Source: Streptomyces pseudovenezuelae (GTDB lineage Bacteria > Actinomycetota > Actinomycetes > Streptomycetales > Streptomycetaceae). From it: 64,000 bases of DNA. Positions 51,464 through 59,808 of the stretch are shown in pieces. The DNA is taken from positions 62,001 through 126,000 of the forward strand of contig NZ_JARXVH010000011.1 of assembly GCF_029892565.1 (NCBI RefSeq), in the 5' to 3' direction. Position 1 is the stretch's first letter; every line of letters starts with the position of its first letter. A program made the position numbers and the translations under genes. A model generated the notes under the pieces. It was not told where the DNA came from and did not search any database. It was given only the letters and a program-made list of their open reading frames with translations.

Positions 51464-52171
51464 TCAGCCGAACTCGACGGTCAGCCGGAAGTGGTCGGGA
51501 TCCAGCAGGCTCACGACATGTTCCACGAAGGAACCGTCGGCCGCCCGGCTGGTGCGCCGCGTGTCGAGGAACCAGTCCCCCGGCGCCCGGCGCAGCAGCT
51601 GCGCCTCGCGGGCGTCTATCCGCCGACCGCCCAGTCGCTGCTCGCCGTGATCGGGACGCAGCCCGGCCCGCCCCATCACGTCGGTGAGGGACTCCCGCTC
51701 AAGACCACGCTCCGGCAGCTCCCTGATCCCGGGCACGGGCGGCAGAAAGCTGCGCTCGTACGACACCACCACGGCATCGGCGACCAGTTCACGGGTCCGC
51801 TCCACGCACACGAACTCCGGGCTGTGCAGGCCGAGTTGGTCGGCGAGCTGCTCATCGTGCACCCCCCGCACGGCCACCGTCCGCACCCGCGTGTCGATGC
51901 CCTGGGTGGCGAGGGCGCGCGCCCAGCCGAGCCGGTCGTCCAGTGGGCGCCCGTCGAAGAGGACGTAGGAGCCCTTGCCGGTGCGGGTGGCGATCAGTCC
52001 GGCCTCGCTGAGTTCGGCGAGGGCCGCGCGGACCGTCGTACGGCTGACCCCGAACCGCTGGGCCAGGGCGTGTTCGCCGGGCAGTTGCTCCCCGGGCGGG
52101 CGGCGACCGCTGCGGATCTCCTTGGCCAGGACCTCGGTGATCCGCTGGTGCTTGAGGCGGACTCCGCTCAT
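51464..52171 (-). CDS. GntR-family (HutC/UTRA) regulator of the nucleoside-like cassette
   Basis: A 235-residue protein with a GntR winged helix (LPGEHALAQRFGVSRTTVRAALAELSEAGLI) and a UTRA effector domain (about 85-235). It is embedded between the cysteine hydrolase (ATGA overlap) and the ARH-fold gene (23 bp). The GTCTAGAC palindrome at the permease promoter is the likely operator, making this an autoregulated repressor of the whole cassette. Confidence 0.87.
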   Translation of the reverse strand: MSGVRLKHQRITEVLAKEIRSGRRPPGEQLPGEHALAQRFGVSRTTVRAALAELSEAGLIATRTGKGSYVLFDGRPLDDRLGWARALATQGIDTRVRTVAVRGVHDEQLADQLGLHSPEFVCVERTRELVADAVVVSYERSFLPPVPGIRELPERGLERESLTDVMGRAGLRPDHGEQRLGGRRIDAREAQLLRRAPGDWFLDTRRTSRAADGSFVEHVVSLLDPDHFRLTVEFG

Positions 52172-52722
52172 CCGGCCGCCCCGAGCAGTTCGGCGACGGT
52201 CGTCACCCGGATCAGGGGTCGGTACAGGTCCATCACGTGCAGGGCCTTGGCGTGCGAGTCGTCGTCCACGCCCGCGCAGGCGTCGGCGGCGACCAGCACT
52301 TCGATGCCCGCGTCGGCGGCGGCCAGTGCGGTGGACAGGACGCAGCAGTCGGTGCTGACGCCGGCCAGGACCAGGCGGCCGTCCGGGCCTGCGTGCCGGG
52401 CGAGTTCGGGGCCCCACTTGCCGAAGGTCGTGGCGGTGACGACGTGGCCCGGGTGGTCGGCGAAGTCGTCGGTCAGGTCCCACAGGCGCGCGTCGGGCGG
52501 CTGGAGGGCGAAGGGCCACTGCTCGTAGTACGCGCGCCAGGCGCCCTCGGGTTCCGCGGGGGCCACGAAACGGGTGAAGGCCACCCGGTCGCCGAACGCC
52601 GGCAGCAGGCTTCGTACGCCCGCCGCGGCCTCCGCGTAACGCGGGGTGGCCCAGGGGCTGTCGGGTTCGGCGAAGACGCGCTGCATGTCGATGACGGTGA
52701 GCAGGCCGGTGCGGGTGGTCAT
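52168..52722 (-). CDS. Cysteine hydrolase (isochorismatase/nicotinamidase-like)
   Basis: A 184-residue isochorismatase-fold amidohydrolase with the catalytic triad visible: Asp in LLTVIDMQ, Lys in ATTFGKWGPE and Cys in AGVSTDCCVLSTA. Relatives include nicotinamidase, N-carbamoylsarcosine amidase and ureidoacrylate hydrolase; all cleave amide or ureido bonds. Start and stop overlap the neighbours by 4 bp. In this cassette it probably deamidates or opens the base part of the imported compound (inference). Confidence 0.87.
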   Translation of the reverse strand: MTTRTGLLTVIDMQRVFAEPDSPWATPRYAEAAAGVRSLLPAFGDRVAFTRFVAPAEPEGAWRAYYEQWPFALQPPDARLWDLTDDFADHPGHVVTATTFGKWGPELARHAGPDGRLVLAGVSTDCCVLSTALAAADAGIEVLVAADACAGVDDDSHAKALHVMDLYRPLIRVTTVAELLGAAG

Positions 52723-54224
52723 GCGACCGGCACCCCCTCCCCCGTCGCCGGGCTCGGTGCCTGTGCCTCCTGGGTGTGGACGCGGGCGCGGCCCAGGGCC
52801 AGGGTGCCGAGGAAGCCGACGGCGAGGGCGAGGAGGACGCCGAGGTTGGCGTACGCCCAGGCGCCGGACTTGCCGCCGAGGCCGAACGGGTCGAGCAGGT
52901 AGCCCTGCCAGTCCAGCCAGCTCGCGGCGGCGTTGGTGACCAGGCCCCAGCCCAGCGCCGTGGCGACCAGGGTGAGGAGCAGCGCGGTGAGGGATGCGTC
53001 GCCGTAGCGGCCGCGGGGGCGGTAGAGGTCGCCCTCGTCGTAGTCGCGGCGGCGCAGGAGCAGGTCGGCGAGCATGATGCCGCACCAGGCGGCGATGGGG
53101 ACGCCCAGCGTCGTCAGGAAGCCCATGAACTGGCCGAGGAAGTCGTCGGCGACGAAGACGATGTAGATCGAGCCCGCGATCATCAGGACGCCGTCGACCA
53201 GCGCGGCCAGGTAGCGGGGGATGCGCAGGCCCGCGGAGAGCAGGGCGAGGCCGGACGAGTAGATGTCGAGGACGGCGCCGCCGACCAGGCCGAGGACGGC
53301 GACCACGGCGAAGGGGACCAGGAACCAGGTGGGCAGGATGGTCGTGAGGGCGCCGATCGGGTCGGCGGCGACGGCCGTGTTGAGCTTGGTCGAGGAACCG
53401 GCAAGGAGCAGGCCGAAGACCAGCAGGAGGAGCGGGGCCACCGAGGCGCCGAAGGTGGTCCAGCCGATGACGCCCCGGCTGGACGAACTCCTCGGCAGAT
53501 AGCGGGAGTAGTCGGCGGCGGCGTTGACCCAGCCGAGCCCGAAGCCGGTCATCATGAAGACGAGCGCGCCGATGAACTCCTGGGCGGAGCCCGCCGGGAG
53601 GGCGCTGACGGTGTGCCAGTGGATGTGGTCGGCGACCAGCGCGATGTAGACGACGGTGAGCACGCCCGTGACCACGGTGATCACGGTCTGCAGCCGCATG
53701 ATGAGGTCGAAGCCCATGACTCCGCCGACGACGGTGAGCGCGCCGACCACGATCAGGGCGACGACCTTGGTCCCGGTGCCGCCGCCCCAGTCGAGCCGTT
53801 CGAAGACGGTGGCGGTGGCCATGGTGGCGAGGGAACACAGGACGGTCTCCCAGCCGACGGTGAGCACCCAGGAGATGACCGACGGCAGCCGGTTGCCCCG
53901 CACGCCGTAGGCCGCGCGGCTGAGCACCATCGTCGGCGCGGAGCCCCGCTTGCCGGCGACCGCGATGAATCCGCAGAGCAGGAAGGAGAAGACGATGCCG
54001 ATGACGCCGGCGATCAGCGCCTGCCAGAAGGAGATCCCGAAGCCGAGCGCGAAGGCGCCGTAACTCAGCCCGAGAATGGAGACATTGGCACCGAACCAGG
54101 GCCAGAACAGTGTCCGTGGAGTGCCTTTGCGCTCGGCGTCCCCGATCACGTCCAGCCCGTGCGTCTCCACCTGGAGCTGTCGGCCGGAGGATCTGTTGTC
54201 GGTGGAGTCCAGCGAGTCCGCCAT
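52719..54224 (-). CDS. NCS1-family purine/cytosine/nucleoside permease
   Basis: A 501-residue transporter with about 12 membrane segments and the NCS1 pattern (LFWPWFGANVSILGLSYGAFALG; GLGWVNAAADYSRYLP). NCS1 proteins import nucleobases, hydantoins, allantoin, thiamine precursors or nucleosides with protons or sodium. It is the first gene of a coupled cassette with the cysteine hydrolase, GntR, ARH-fold and PfkB genes, so it probably imports their shared substrate. An AGGTAGG ribosome site and clear promoter precede it. Confidence 0.88.
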   Translation of the reverse strand: MADSLDSTDNRSSGRQLQVETHGLDVIGDAERKGTPRTLFWPWFGANVSILGLSYGAFALGFGISFWQALIAGVIGIVFSFLLCGFIAVAGKRGSAPTMVLSRAAYGVRGNRLPSVISWVLTVGWETVLCSLATMATATVFERLDWGGGTGTKVVALIVVGALTVVGGVMGFDLIMRLQTVITVVTGVLTVVYIALVADHIHWHTVSALPAGSAQEFIGALVFMMTGFGLGWVNAAADYSRYLPRSSSSRGVIGWTTFGASVAPLLLLVFGLLLAGSSTKLNTAVAADPIGALTTILPTWFLVPFAVVAVLGLVGGAVLDIYSSGLALLSAGLRIPRYLAALVDGVLMIAGSIYIVFVADDFLGQFMGFLTTLGVPIAAWCGIMLADLLLRRRDYDEGDLYRPRGRYGDASLTALLLTLVATALGWGLVTNAAASWLDWQGYLLDPFGLGGKSGAWAYANLGVLLALAVGFLGTLALGRARVHTQEAQAPSPATGEGVPVA

Positions 54225-54233
54225 CGTCGACCT

Positions 54234-54249
54234 ACCTGTCTAGACGTGT
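54234..54249. promoter_or_regulatory. GntR/HutC-type operator at the cassette start site
   Basis: ACCTGTCTAGACGTGT: a perfect 8-bp core GTCTAGAC with outer AC/GT symmetry. The centre is typical of HutC-subfamily GntR operators. It lies 10 bp before the permease ATG and just downstream of the predicted transcription start, where bound repressor would block elongation or initiation. Confidence 0.65.
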
Positions 54250-54256
54250 TCAGTCG

Positions 54257-54285
54257 AGGCTAGGTCGGGTGTGCGAAGGCGTCAA
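54257..54285 (-). promoter_or_regulatory. Promoter of the nucleoside-like cassette
   Basis: On the minus strand: TTGACG (54285-54280), a 17-bp spacer and TAGCCT (54262-54257). Both match Streptomyces housekeeping promoters; the predicted start falls near 54250, at the edge of the palindromic operator. Confidence 0.65.
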
Positions 54286-54382
54286 GAGTGAACCGATCGT
54301 GCGGCTCGGTCCGATCGAAGGGCGAACGAGCAGGAGCCCGGCGCCTGGGCGGCGCCGGGACAAAAGAGAAGGAAAGAGCCTC

Positions 54383-54577
54383 ATGTCGACCCTTGTCGCC
54401 TTCGCCCTCTACGCCGCGGTCCTGGCGCTGTGCCTGCACGCCCTGGTGGACTGCGTCAGGACGCCGACGGAGCGGGTCCGTCATCTGCCCAAGGCGGTCT
54501 GGCTGCTGCTCGTGCTCGCGGCCCCGGTCCTCGGCGGCATCGCCTGGCGGAACCTGGGCAAGCGGCCGGCCGGCTGA
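54383..54577 (+). CDS. Small PLDc_N-type membrane protein
   Basis: A 64-residue protein with two hydrophobic helices (ALYAAVLALCLHALVDCV and VWLLLVLAAPVLGGIAW), matching the PLDc_N (phospholipase D nuclease N-terminal) domain found alone in many actinobacterial membrane proteins. AAGGAAAGAG precedes the ATG. It is divergent from the permease cassette. Function is unknown. Confidence 0.78.
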   Translation: MSTLVAFALYAAVLALCLHALVDCVRTPTERVRHLPKAVWLLLVLAAPVLGGIAWRNLGKRPAG

Positions 54578-54587
54578 ACCGGCCGGC
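54565..54587. terminator. Terminator overlapping the end of the PLDc_N gene
   Basis: A perfect 9-bp inverted repeat (54565-54573 with 54579-54587, 5-nt loop) spanning the stop codon, between two convergent genes. Confidence 0.6.
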
Positions 54588-54601
54588 GGCGGTCCGGGGT
54601 G

Positions 54602-55084
54602 TCAGCGGGCCCAGAAGGGCAGCGGCGGGCACACGTTGGCGCAGGTGTAGGAGCCGGGCATGAGCAGACCCGCGTCGTCCTCGTTGTTGGAGCCGCCCGC
54701 GAAGTAGACCTCGGGGACCCAGCCCCAACGGCCGTTGTCCGCCATGGTGCTGCCCCACCAGTAGTTCTCGGCGGACCCGTCCCGGAAGGTCTGGCCCTTC
54801 ATCTCGGTGACGAACCAGTTGGCCGCGCCGCCCTGTTCGAGGTAGCCGACCACGGCGGCACCCGGCGAGCGCGTCGCGTAGACGGGCACGTGGCCCCGGG
54901 TGAGGTTGCAGTAGCGGACCTCGGTGCCCGGCCAGCTGCGGCCGGTGCCGGGGTCGGTGAGGTTGCGCTTGGTGGGACTGTGACAGGGGACGTTGTCGGT
55001 CGCGTGGGCTGCCGGGGCGGTCAGGACCGCGAGACCGGCGAGGGCGAGGGCCGCGGTGACGAGTCCGTTCTTGAAGTGGATCAT
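54602..55084 (-). CDS. Secreted hypothetical protein with SH3-like region
   Basis: A 160-residue protein. A signal peptide (about 1-28, TAPAAHA) is followed by a mature domain with four Cys (DNVPCHSPTKRN, VRYCNLTRG, CANVCPP) that could form two disulfides, and a central VPVYATRSPGAAVVGYLEQGG segment typical of bacterial SH3-like domains. No ribosome site precedes the ATG at 55084. Not recognised beyond this; a cell-wall-associated role is plausible. Confidence 0.7.
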   Translation of the reverse strand: MIHFKNGLVTAALALAGLAVLTAPAAHATDNVPCHSPTKRNLTDPGTGRSWPGTEVRYCNLTRGHVPVYATRSPGAAVVGYLEQGGAANWFVTEMKGQTFRDGSAENYWWGSTMADNGRWGWVPEVYFAGGSNNEDDAGLLMPGSYTCANVCPPLPFWAR

Positions 55085-55164
55085 GCCATCGGAAACGACC
55101 GGTTCCGGGCGATGGTCACGCCCGGAGCCGGCGAGGAAAGGCAGGCCGGGTCGAGTCCGGTCGC

Positions 55165-56604
55165 TCAGGCCGTGGTCTCGGGGCGACCGGGCGCGGCCCA
55201 GTGGGTGTGGAAGGCGCCGGGGCGGTCGGTACGGCCGTAGGTGTGGGCGCCGAAGTAGTCGCGCTGGCCCTGCAGCAGGGCGGCGGGCAGGCGGCCGGCG
55301 CGCAGGGTGTCGTAGTGGGCGAGCGCGGCGGAGAAGGCCGGGACCGGCACCCCGCGTCGGGCGGCCGAGGAGACGGTCTCCCGCCAGGGCACCTGCGCGT
55401 CGGTGATCTCCATCGCGAACTCCATCTCGCCGAGCAGGCTGACCAGGTCCCGGTCGGCGGCGTAGGCGGCGCGGATGCGGTCGAGGAAGGAGGCGCGGAT
55501 GATGCAGCCGCCGCGCCAGATCCGGGCGACCGTGCCGAGGTCGATCTTCCAGCCGTACTCGGCGGCGGCGTCCTGGATCATCTTCCAGCCCTGGTCGTAG
55601 GCGATGACCTTCGACGCGTACAGGGCGTGCTCGACCTGGGAGGCGAAGCGTTCGGCCTCCGTGCGGCTGAGCTTGGGACGGGTGCCGCCGGGCAGGCCCG
55701 CGTAGGCGGCACGCAGTTCGCTCTGGCCGGAGGCGGCGCGCGCGAAGGTGGCCTGGGCGATGGCGGTGACGGGTGAGGCCAGGTCGAGGGCGGTCTGCAC
55801 GGTCCAGCGGCCGGTGCCCTTCTGCCCGGCGGCGTCGACGACCACGTCGACGAAGGGGGCGCCGGTCTCCGCGTCCACGTGCGCGAGCACTTCGGCGGTG
55901 ATCTCGACCAGGTACGAGCCGAGCCGGCCCTCGTTCCAGCGCCGGAAGACGTCCGCGATCTCGCCCGGGGTGTAGCCGGCGACCTGGCGCAGCAGGTCGT
56001 AGGCCTCGGCGATGAGCTGCATGTCGGCGTACTCGATGCCGTTGTGGACCATCTTCACGAAGTGCCCGGCGCCGTCGCTGCCGATGTACGCGGCGCACGG
56101 CTCGCCGTCGACCTGCGCGCTGACCTTCTCGAACATCGGGCCGAGGACGGCGTACGACTCCGCCGAACCGCCCACCATGATCGACGGCCCGTGCAGCGCG
56201 CCCTCCTCGCCGCCGGAGACGCCGGTGCCGACGAAGTGCAGGCCGCGCTCGCGCAGGGCGGCCTCGCGGCGGCGGGTGTCGGCGTAGTGGGCGTTGCCCG
56301 CGTCGATGATCATGTCGCCGGCGTCCAGCAGCGGGGCGAACTCGCCGATGACCGCGTCGGTGGCGGCGCCCGCCTGCACCATGATCATCAGCCGCCGGGG
56401 ACGCTCCAGGGCGGCCACGAACTCCGCGGGCGACTCGGCGGGGACGAACGCGCCCTCGTGACCGAACTCCTCCACGAGCGCGTGCGTGCGGCCCGCGGAG
56501 CGGTTGTGGACGGCGACGGTGTAGCCGTTGCGGGCGAAGTTCCGGGCCAGATTGCGGCCCATCACACCGAGGCCGGTCACACCGATGGCTGCGCTTGCGT
56601 TCAT
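55165..56604 (-). CDS. gndA: 6-phosphogluconate dehydrogenase, decarboxylating (long form)
   Basis: A 479-residue enzyme of the oxidative pentose phosphate pathway. It converts 6-phosphogluconate to ribulose 5-phosphate, CO2 and NADPH. The nucleotide motif GLGVMGRNLA (11-20), NRS after the second strand (NADP preference), GVSGGEEGALHGPSIM and KMVHNGIEYADMQLI are intact. Length fits the dimeric NADP enzyme. It is divergent from the long-form GAPDH gene across 171 bp, so central carbon genes are grouped here. Confidence 0.93.
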   Translation of the reverse strand: MNASAAIGVTGLGVMGRNLARNFARNGYTVAVHNRSAGRTHALVEEFGHEGAFVPAESPAEFVAALERPRRLMIMVQAGAATDAVIGEFAPLLDAGDMIIDAGNAHYADTRRREAALRERGLHFVGTGVSGGEEGALHGPSIMVGGSAESYAVLGPMFEKVSAQVDGEPCAAYIGSDGAGHFVKMVHNGIEYADMQLIAEAYDLLRQVAGYTPGEIADVFRRWNEGRLGSYLVEITAEVLAHVDAETGAPFVDVVVDAAGQKGTGRWTVQTALDLASPVTAIAQATFARAASGQSELRAAYAGLPGGTRPKLSRTEAERFASQVEHALYASKVIAYDQGWKMIQDAAAEYGWKIDLGTVARIWRGGCIIRASFLDRIRAAYAADRDLVSLLGEMEFAMEITDAQVPWRETVSSAARRGVPVPAFSAALAHYDTLRAGRLPAALLQGQRDYFGAHTYGRTDRPGAFHTHWAAPGRPETTA

Positions 56605-56775
56605 GCTCTACGTCCCTTGGATCGGTCCGGCGACGGTCTCGGGGCGGGCGGCCCCGCCCCCCGCAGGTACGCAGCGGCGGCCGGTTCGTCTCGATTCCGG
56701 CCGGAACCCCCGCCTGAACGACCGAACGACCAGGGGTTTAGCATATGAGCGCCGCCTAGCTCGAAAGAGAACTCT

Positions 56776-58230
56776 GTGACTGTCAACGACGACTCGTTCA
56801 CCAACTGGAAGACCCGCGAGGAGACCGCGGAGTCGATGATCCCGATCATCGGGAAGCTGCACCGCGAGCAGGACGTCACCGTGCTGCTGCACAGCCGCTC
56901 CCTGGTGAACAAGTCGGTGGTGAGCATCCTCAAGACCCACCGCTTCGCCCGGCAGATCGCCGGCGCGGAGCTCTCGGTCACCGAGACGCTGCCCTTCCTG
57001 CGCGCCCTGACCACGCTCGACCTCGGCCCCTCGCAGATCGACATCGGCATGCTCGCCGCGACCTACCGCGACGACGAACGCGGCCTGACCGTCGAGGAGT
57101 TCACCGCCGAGGCCGTCGCCGGCGCCACGGGCGCCAACAAGATCGAGCGCGGCGACGGGCGGGACGTCGTCCTCTACGGCTTCGGCCGCATCGGGCGCCT
57201 GGTCGCCCGGCTGCTGATCGAGAAGGCGGGCTCCGGCAACGGTCTGCGGCTGCGCGCCATCGTGGTGCGCGGGGGCGGCGGGCGGGCCCCCGAGGATCTC
57301 GTCAAGCGCGCCTCGCTGCTGCGCCGCGACTCGATCCACGGCCAGTTCCAGGGCACGATCACGGTCGACGAGGCGAGCGGCACGATCTTCGCCAACGGCA
57401 ACGCGATCAAGGTGATCTACGCCGACGACCCGTCCGAGGTCGACTACACGGCGTACGGCATCAAGGACGCCATCCTCATCGACAACACCGGCAAGTGGCG
57501 TGACCGCGAAGGCCTTTCGCAGCATCTGCGCCCCGGTATCGACAAGGTCGTGCTGACCGCGCCGGGCAAGGGCGACGTCCCGAACATCGTGCACGGCGTC
57601 AACCACGACACCGTCAAGCCGGACGAGCGGATCATGTCCTGCGCGTCCTGCACCACCAACGCGATCGTGCCGCCGCTGAAGGCGATGGACGACGAGTTCG
57701 GCGTGCAGCGCGGTCACGTGGAGACCGTGCACTCCTTCACCAACGACCAGAACCTGCTGGACAATTACCACAAGGCCGACCGCCGGGGCCGCTCCGCGCC
57801 GCTCAACATGGTCATCACCGAGACCGGCGCCGCCTCCGCCGTCACCAAGGCGCTGCCCGACCTCAAGGCGCGGATCACCGGCAGCTCGATCCGTGTCCCG
57901 GTGCCGGACGTCTCGATCGCGATCCTCAATCTGCAGCTCTCCCGCGAGACGTGCCGCGAGGAGGTCCTCGACCACCTCCGTGAGGTCTCGCTGACCTCTC
58001 CGCTCAAGCGCCAGATCGACTTCACCACGGCTCCCGACGCGGTCTCCAGCGACTTCATCGGCTCGCGCCACGCCTCGATCGTCGACGCCGGCGCCACCAA
58101 GGTCGAGGGCGACAACGCGATCCTCTACCTCTGGTACGACAACGAGTTCGGCTACTCCTGCCAGGTCGTCCGGGTCGTCCAGCACGTCTCCGGCGTGGAA
58201 TATCCGACGTTCCCGAGCCCGGCGGTCTGA
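56776..58230 (+). CDS. gap: Glyceraldehyde-3-phosphate dehydrogenase, long form with N-terminal extension
   Basis: A 484-residue enzyme. The usual GAPDH core starts near residue 128 (VVLYGFGRIGRL, 132-142) with catalytic Cys292 in SCASCTTNAI and the C-terminal WYDNEFGYSCQVV. About 125 extra N-terminal residues (no recognised domain, helical) are typical of a long GAPDH class found in actinobacteria and some proteobacteria. The GTG start has GAAAGAG upstream. An 8-bp tandem repeat GAACGACC x2 (56716-56731) and a TAGCAT -10-like box (56739-56744) lie in the divergent region with gndA. Confidence 0.9.
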   Translation: MTVNDDSFTNWKTREETAESMIPIIGKLHREQDVTVLLHSRSLVNKSVVSILKTHRFARQIAGAELSVTETLPFLRALTTLDLGPSQIDIGMLAATYRDDERGLTVEEFTAEAVAGATGANKIERGDGRDVVLYGFGRIGRLVARLLIEKAGSGNGLRLRAIVVRGGGGRAPEDLVKRASLLRRDSIHGQFQGTITVDEASGTIFANGNAIKVIYADDPSEVDYTAYGIKDAILIDNTGKWRDREGLSQHLRPGIDKVVLTAPGKGDVPNIVHGVNHDTVKPDERIMSCASCTTNAIVPPLKAMDDEFGVQRGHVETVHSFTNDQNLLDNYHKADRRGRSAPLNMVITETGAASAVTKALPDLKARITGSSIRVPVPDVSIAILNLQLSRETCREEVLDHLREVSLTSPLKRQIDFTTAPDAVSSDFIGSRHASIVDAGATKVEGDNAILYLWYDNEFGYSCQVVRVVQHVSGVEYPTFPSPAV

Positions 58231-58253
58231 CCTCGGCGTCCGACCTCGACACC

Positions 58254-58292
58254 TGTCCGGTCAAGGGTCGGTAATGACCGCTTGACCGGACA
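58254..58292. terminator. Long stem-loop after GAPDH
   Basis: A 12-bp outer arm (58254-58265 with 58281-58292) and a 4-bp inner arm (58266-58269 with 58276-58279) separated by one bulged G. It lies 24 bp after the GAPDH stop and 53 bp before the next gene. A terminator is most likely, though it could also be an operator for the permease. Confidence 0.65.
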
Positions 58293-58344
58293 TGGCCGGG
58301 GCATGAATGTGGCCTCAGAGACGGATCCACACTCTGGAGGCGTC

Positions 58345-59796
58345 ATGACCACATCAGCAGAGCCCAGGGTGTCGGGTCTGGAGACCCGCTCCATCGACTA
58401 CGTCCCGCTCGACGAACGCCACGGCAAGCTGTGGCACCTGGGCCCGCTGTGGTTCATGTCGAACGCGCAGATCGCCACGCTCGCCGTCGGCCTGATCAGC
58501 ATCACCGAGGGCGGCAACCTCATCTGGTCGCTGATCGCGATCGTCGCGGGCACCGTGATCGGCACCTTCTTCATGGCCTTCCACTCGGCCCAGGGCCCGC
58601 AGCTGGGCCTGCCGCAGATGATCCAGTCGCGGCCCCAGTTCGGCTATGTCGGCGCCCTGCTGGTGTGGCTGTTCGCCTATGTCCAGTACGCGGGCTTCAA
58701 CGTCTTCAACACCATCCTGGCGGGCGAGGCGCTGCACACCACGGTGCACGGCGGCGTGAAGCCGTGGGTGGCCGTGGTAACCGTGGTCGCCCTGGTCATC
58801 GCGCTGGTCGGCTACGACGTCATCCACAAGGCCGAGCAGTTCCTGACGTACACCTTCCTCGTCGTCTTCGGGATCTTCACCGTGGGCGTCCTGGTCACCC
58901 TGCACTACCCGGCGGGCTCCTTCGACCTCGGCGGCTTCCAATGGACGCCGTTCCTGGCCCAGTTCGGCGTGGTCGCCGGCTACCAGATCAGCTGGGCGAT
59001 CTACGTCTCCGACTACTCGCGGTACCTCCCGCCGGGCGTGACGGTCCGCAAGACCTTCTACTGGACCTACTTCGGCTCGGCCCTCGGCGGCATCTGGCTG
59101 ATGGTCCTGGGCACGCTGCTCGCCGCCTGGGCGGGCAAGGACTTCGACACGGTCAGCTCGATCAACGCGGCCGGCGACAAGGTGTTCAGCGGCTTCGGCG
59201 CGATCGTGCTGCTGTTCGCGGCGCTCGGCCTGATCTCCGTCACCGCGCTCAACATGTACGGCGGTTCGCTGACCCTGATCAGCGCCATCGACTCCTTCAA
59301 GCGGGTCCGCCCCACGGTCGGCGTCCGGCTGCTCACCATCGGCCTCACCGCGGCCCTCTCGCTGATCGGCGCCATGGCCGCGACCTCCGACTTCCTGACG
59401 AACTTCAACAACTTCCTGCTGCTGGTCCTCTACCTCTTCATCCCCTGGACCGCGGTGAACCTCATGGACTACTACATCGTGCGCCGCGGCCACTACGCCA
59501 TCGCCGAGATCTTCAACCCCTGTGGTATCTACGGGCGTTGGGGCTGGCACGGGATCATCGCCTACCTCGTGGGCTTCGCCGTGATGATCCCGTTCTTCTC
59601 CGTGGGCACGCTCTACACCGGGCCCATCGCCGACGCGCTCGACGGCGCCGACATCTCCCTGTTCGTCGGACTGCCGGTCTCCGCGATCCTCTACTGGTTC
59701 CTGACCCGGTCGATCGACGTGGCGGCCGAGACCCGGCTGGCGGAGGCGGAGGCCGAGGAACTGGAACGGTCCGCGCACGAGCACCGCGAGCCCTGA
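58345..59796 (+). CDS. NCS1-family cytosine permease-like transporter
   Basis: A 483-residue transporter with about 12 membrane segments, the N-terminal LWHLGPLWFMSNAQIATLAVG signature and SWAIYVSDYSRYLPP in the middle, typical of CodB-like NCS1 proteins. GGAGG lies 4 nt before the ATG at 58345. No catabolic gene for a base is adjacent on the same strand, so the substrate (cytosine, purine, hydantoin or thiamine precursor) is open. It is distinct from the NCS1 permease of the cassette to its left. Confidence 0.85.
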   Translation: MTTSAEPRVSGLETRSIDYVPLDERHGKLWHLGPLWFMSNAQIATLAVGLISITEGGNLIWSLIAIVAGTVIGTFFMAFHSAQGPQLGLPQMIQSRPQFGYVGALLVWLFAYVQYAGFNVFNTILAGEALHTTVHGGVKPWVAVVTVVALVIALVGYDVIHKAEQFLTYTFLVVFGIFTVGVLVTLHYPAGSFDLGGFQWTPFLAQFGVVAGYQISWAIYVSDYSRYLPPGVTVRKTFYWTYFGSALGGIWLMVLGTLLAAWAGKDFDTVSSINAAGDKVFSGFGAIVLLFAALGLISVTALNMYGGSLTLISAIDSFKRVRPTVGVRLLTIGLTAALSLIGAMAATSDFLTNFNNFLLLVLYLFIPWTAVNLMDYYIVRRGHYAIAEIFNPCGIYGRWGWHGIIAYLVGFAVMIPFFSVGTLYTGPIADALDGADISLFVGLPVSAILYWFLTRSIDVAAETRLAEAEAEELERSAHEHREP

Positions 59797-59808
59797 CGAC
59801 CCCGACGG

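Noticed and set aside
56608..58185. A 525-codon open frame on the minus strand across the GAPDH gene
   Set aside because: It mirrors the high-GC codon bias of the GAPDH gene, has Val/Asp/Arg-rich low-complexity translation and no domain; GAPDH is unmistakable on the other strand.
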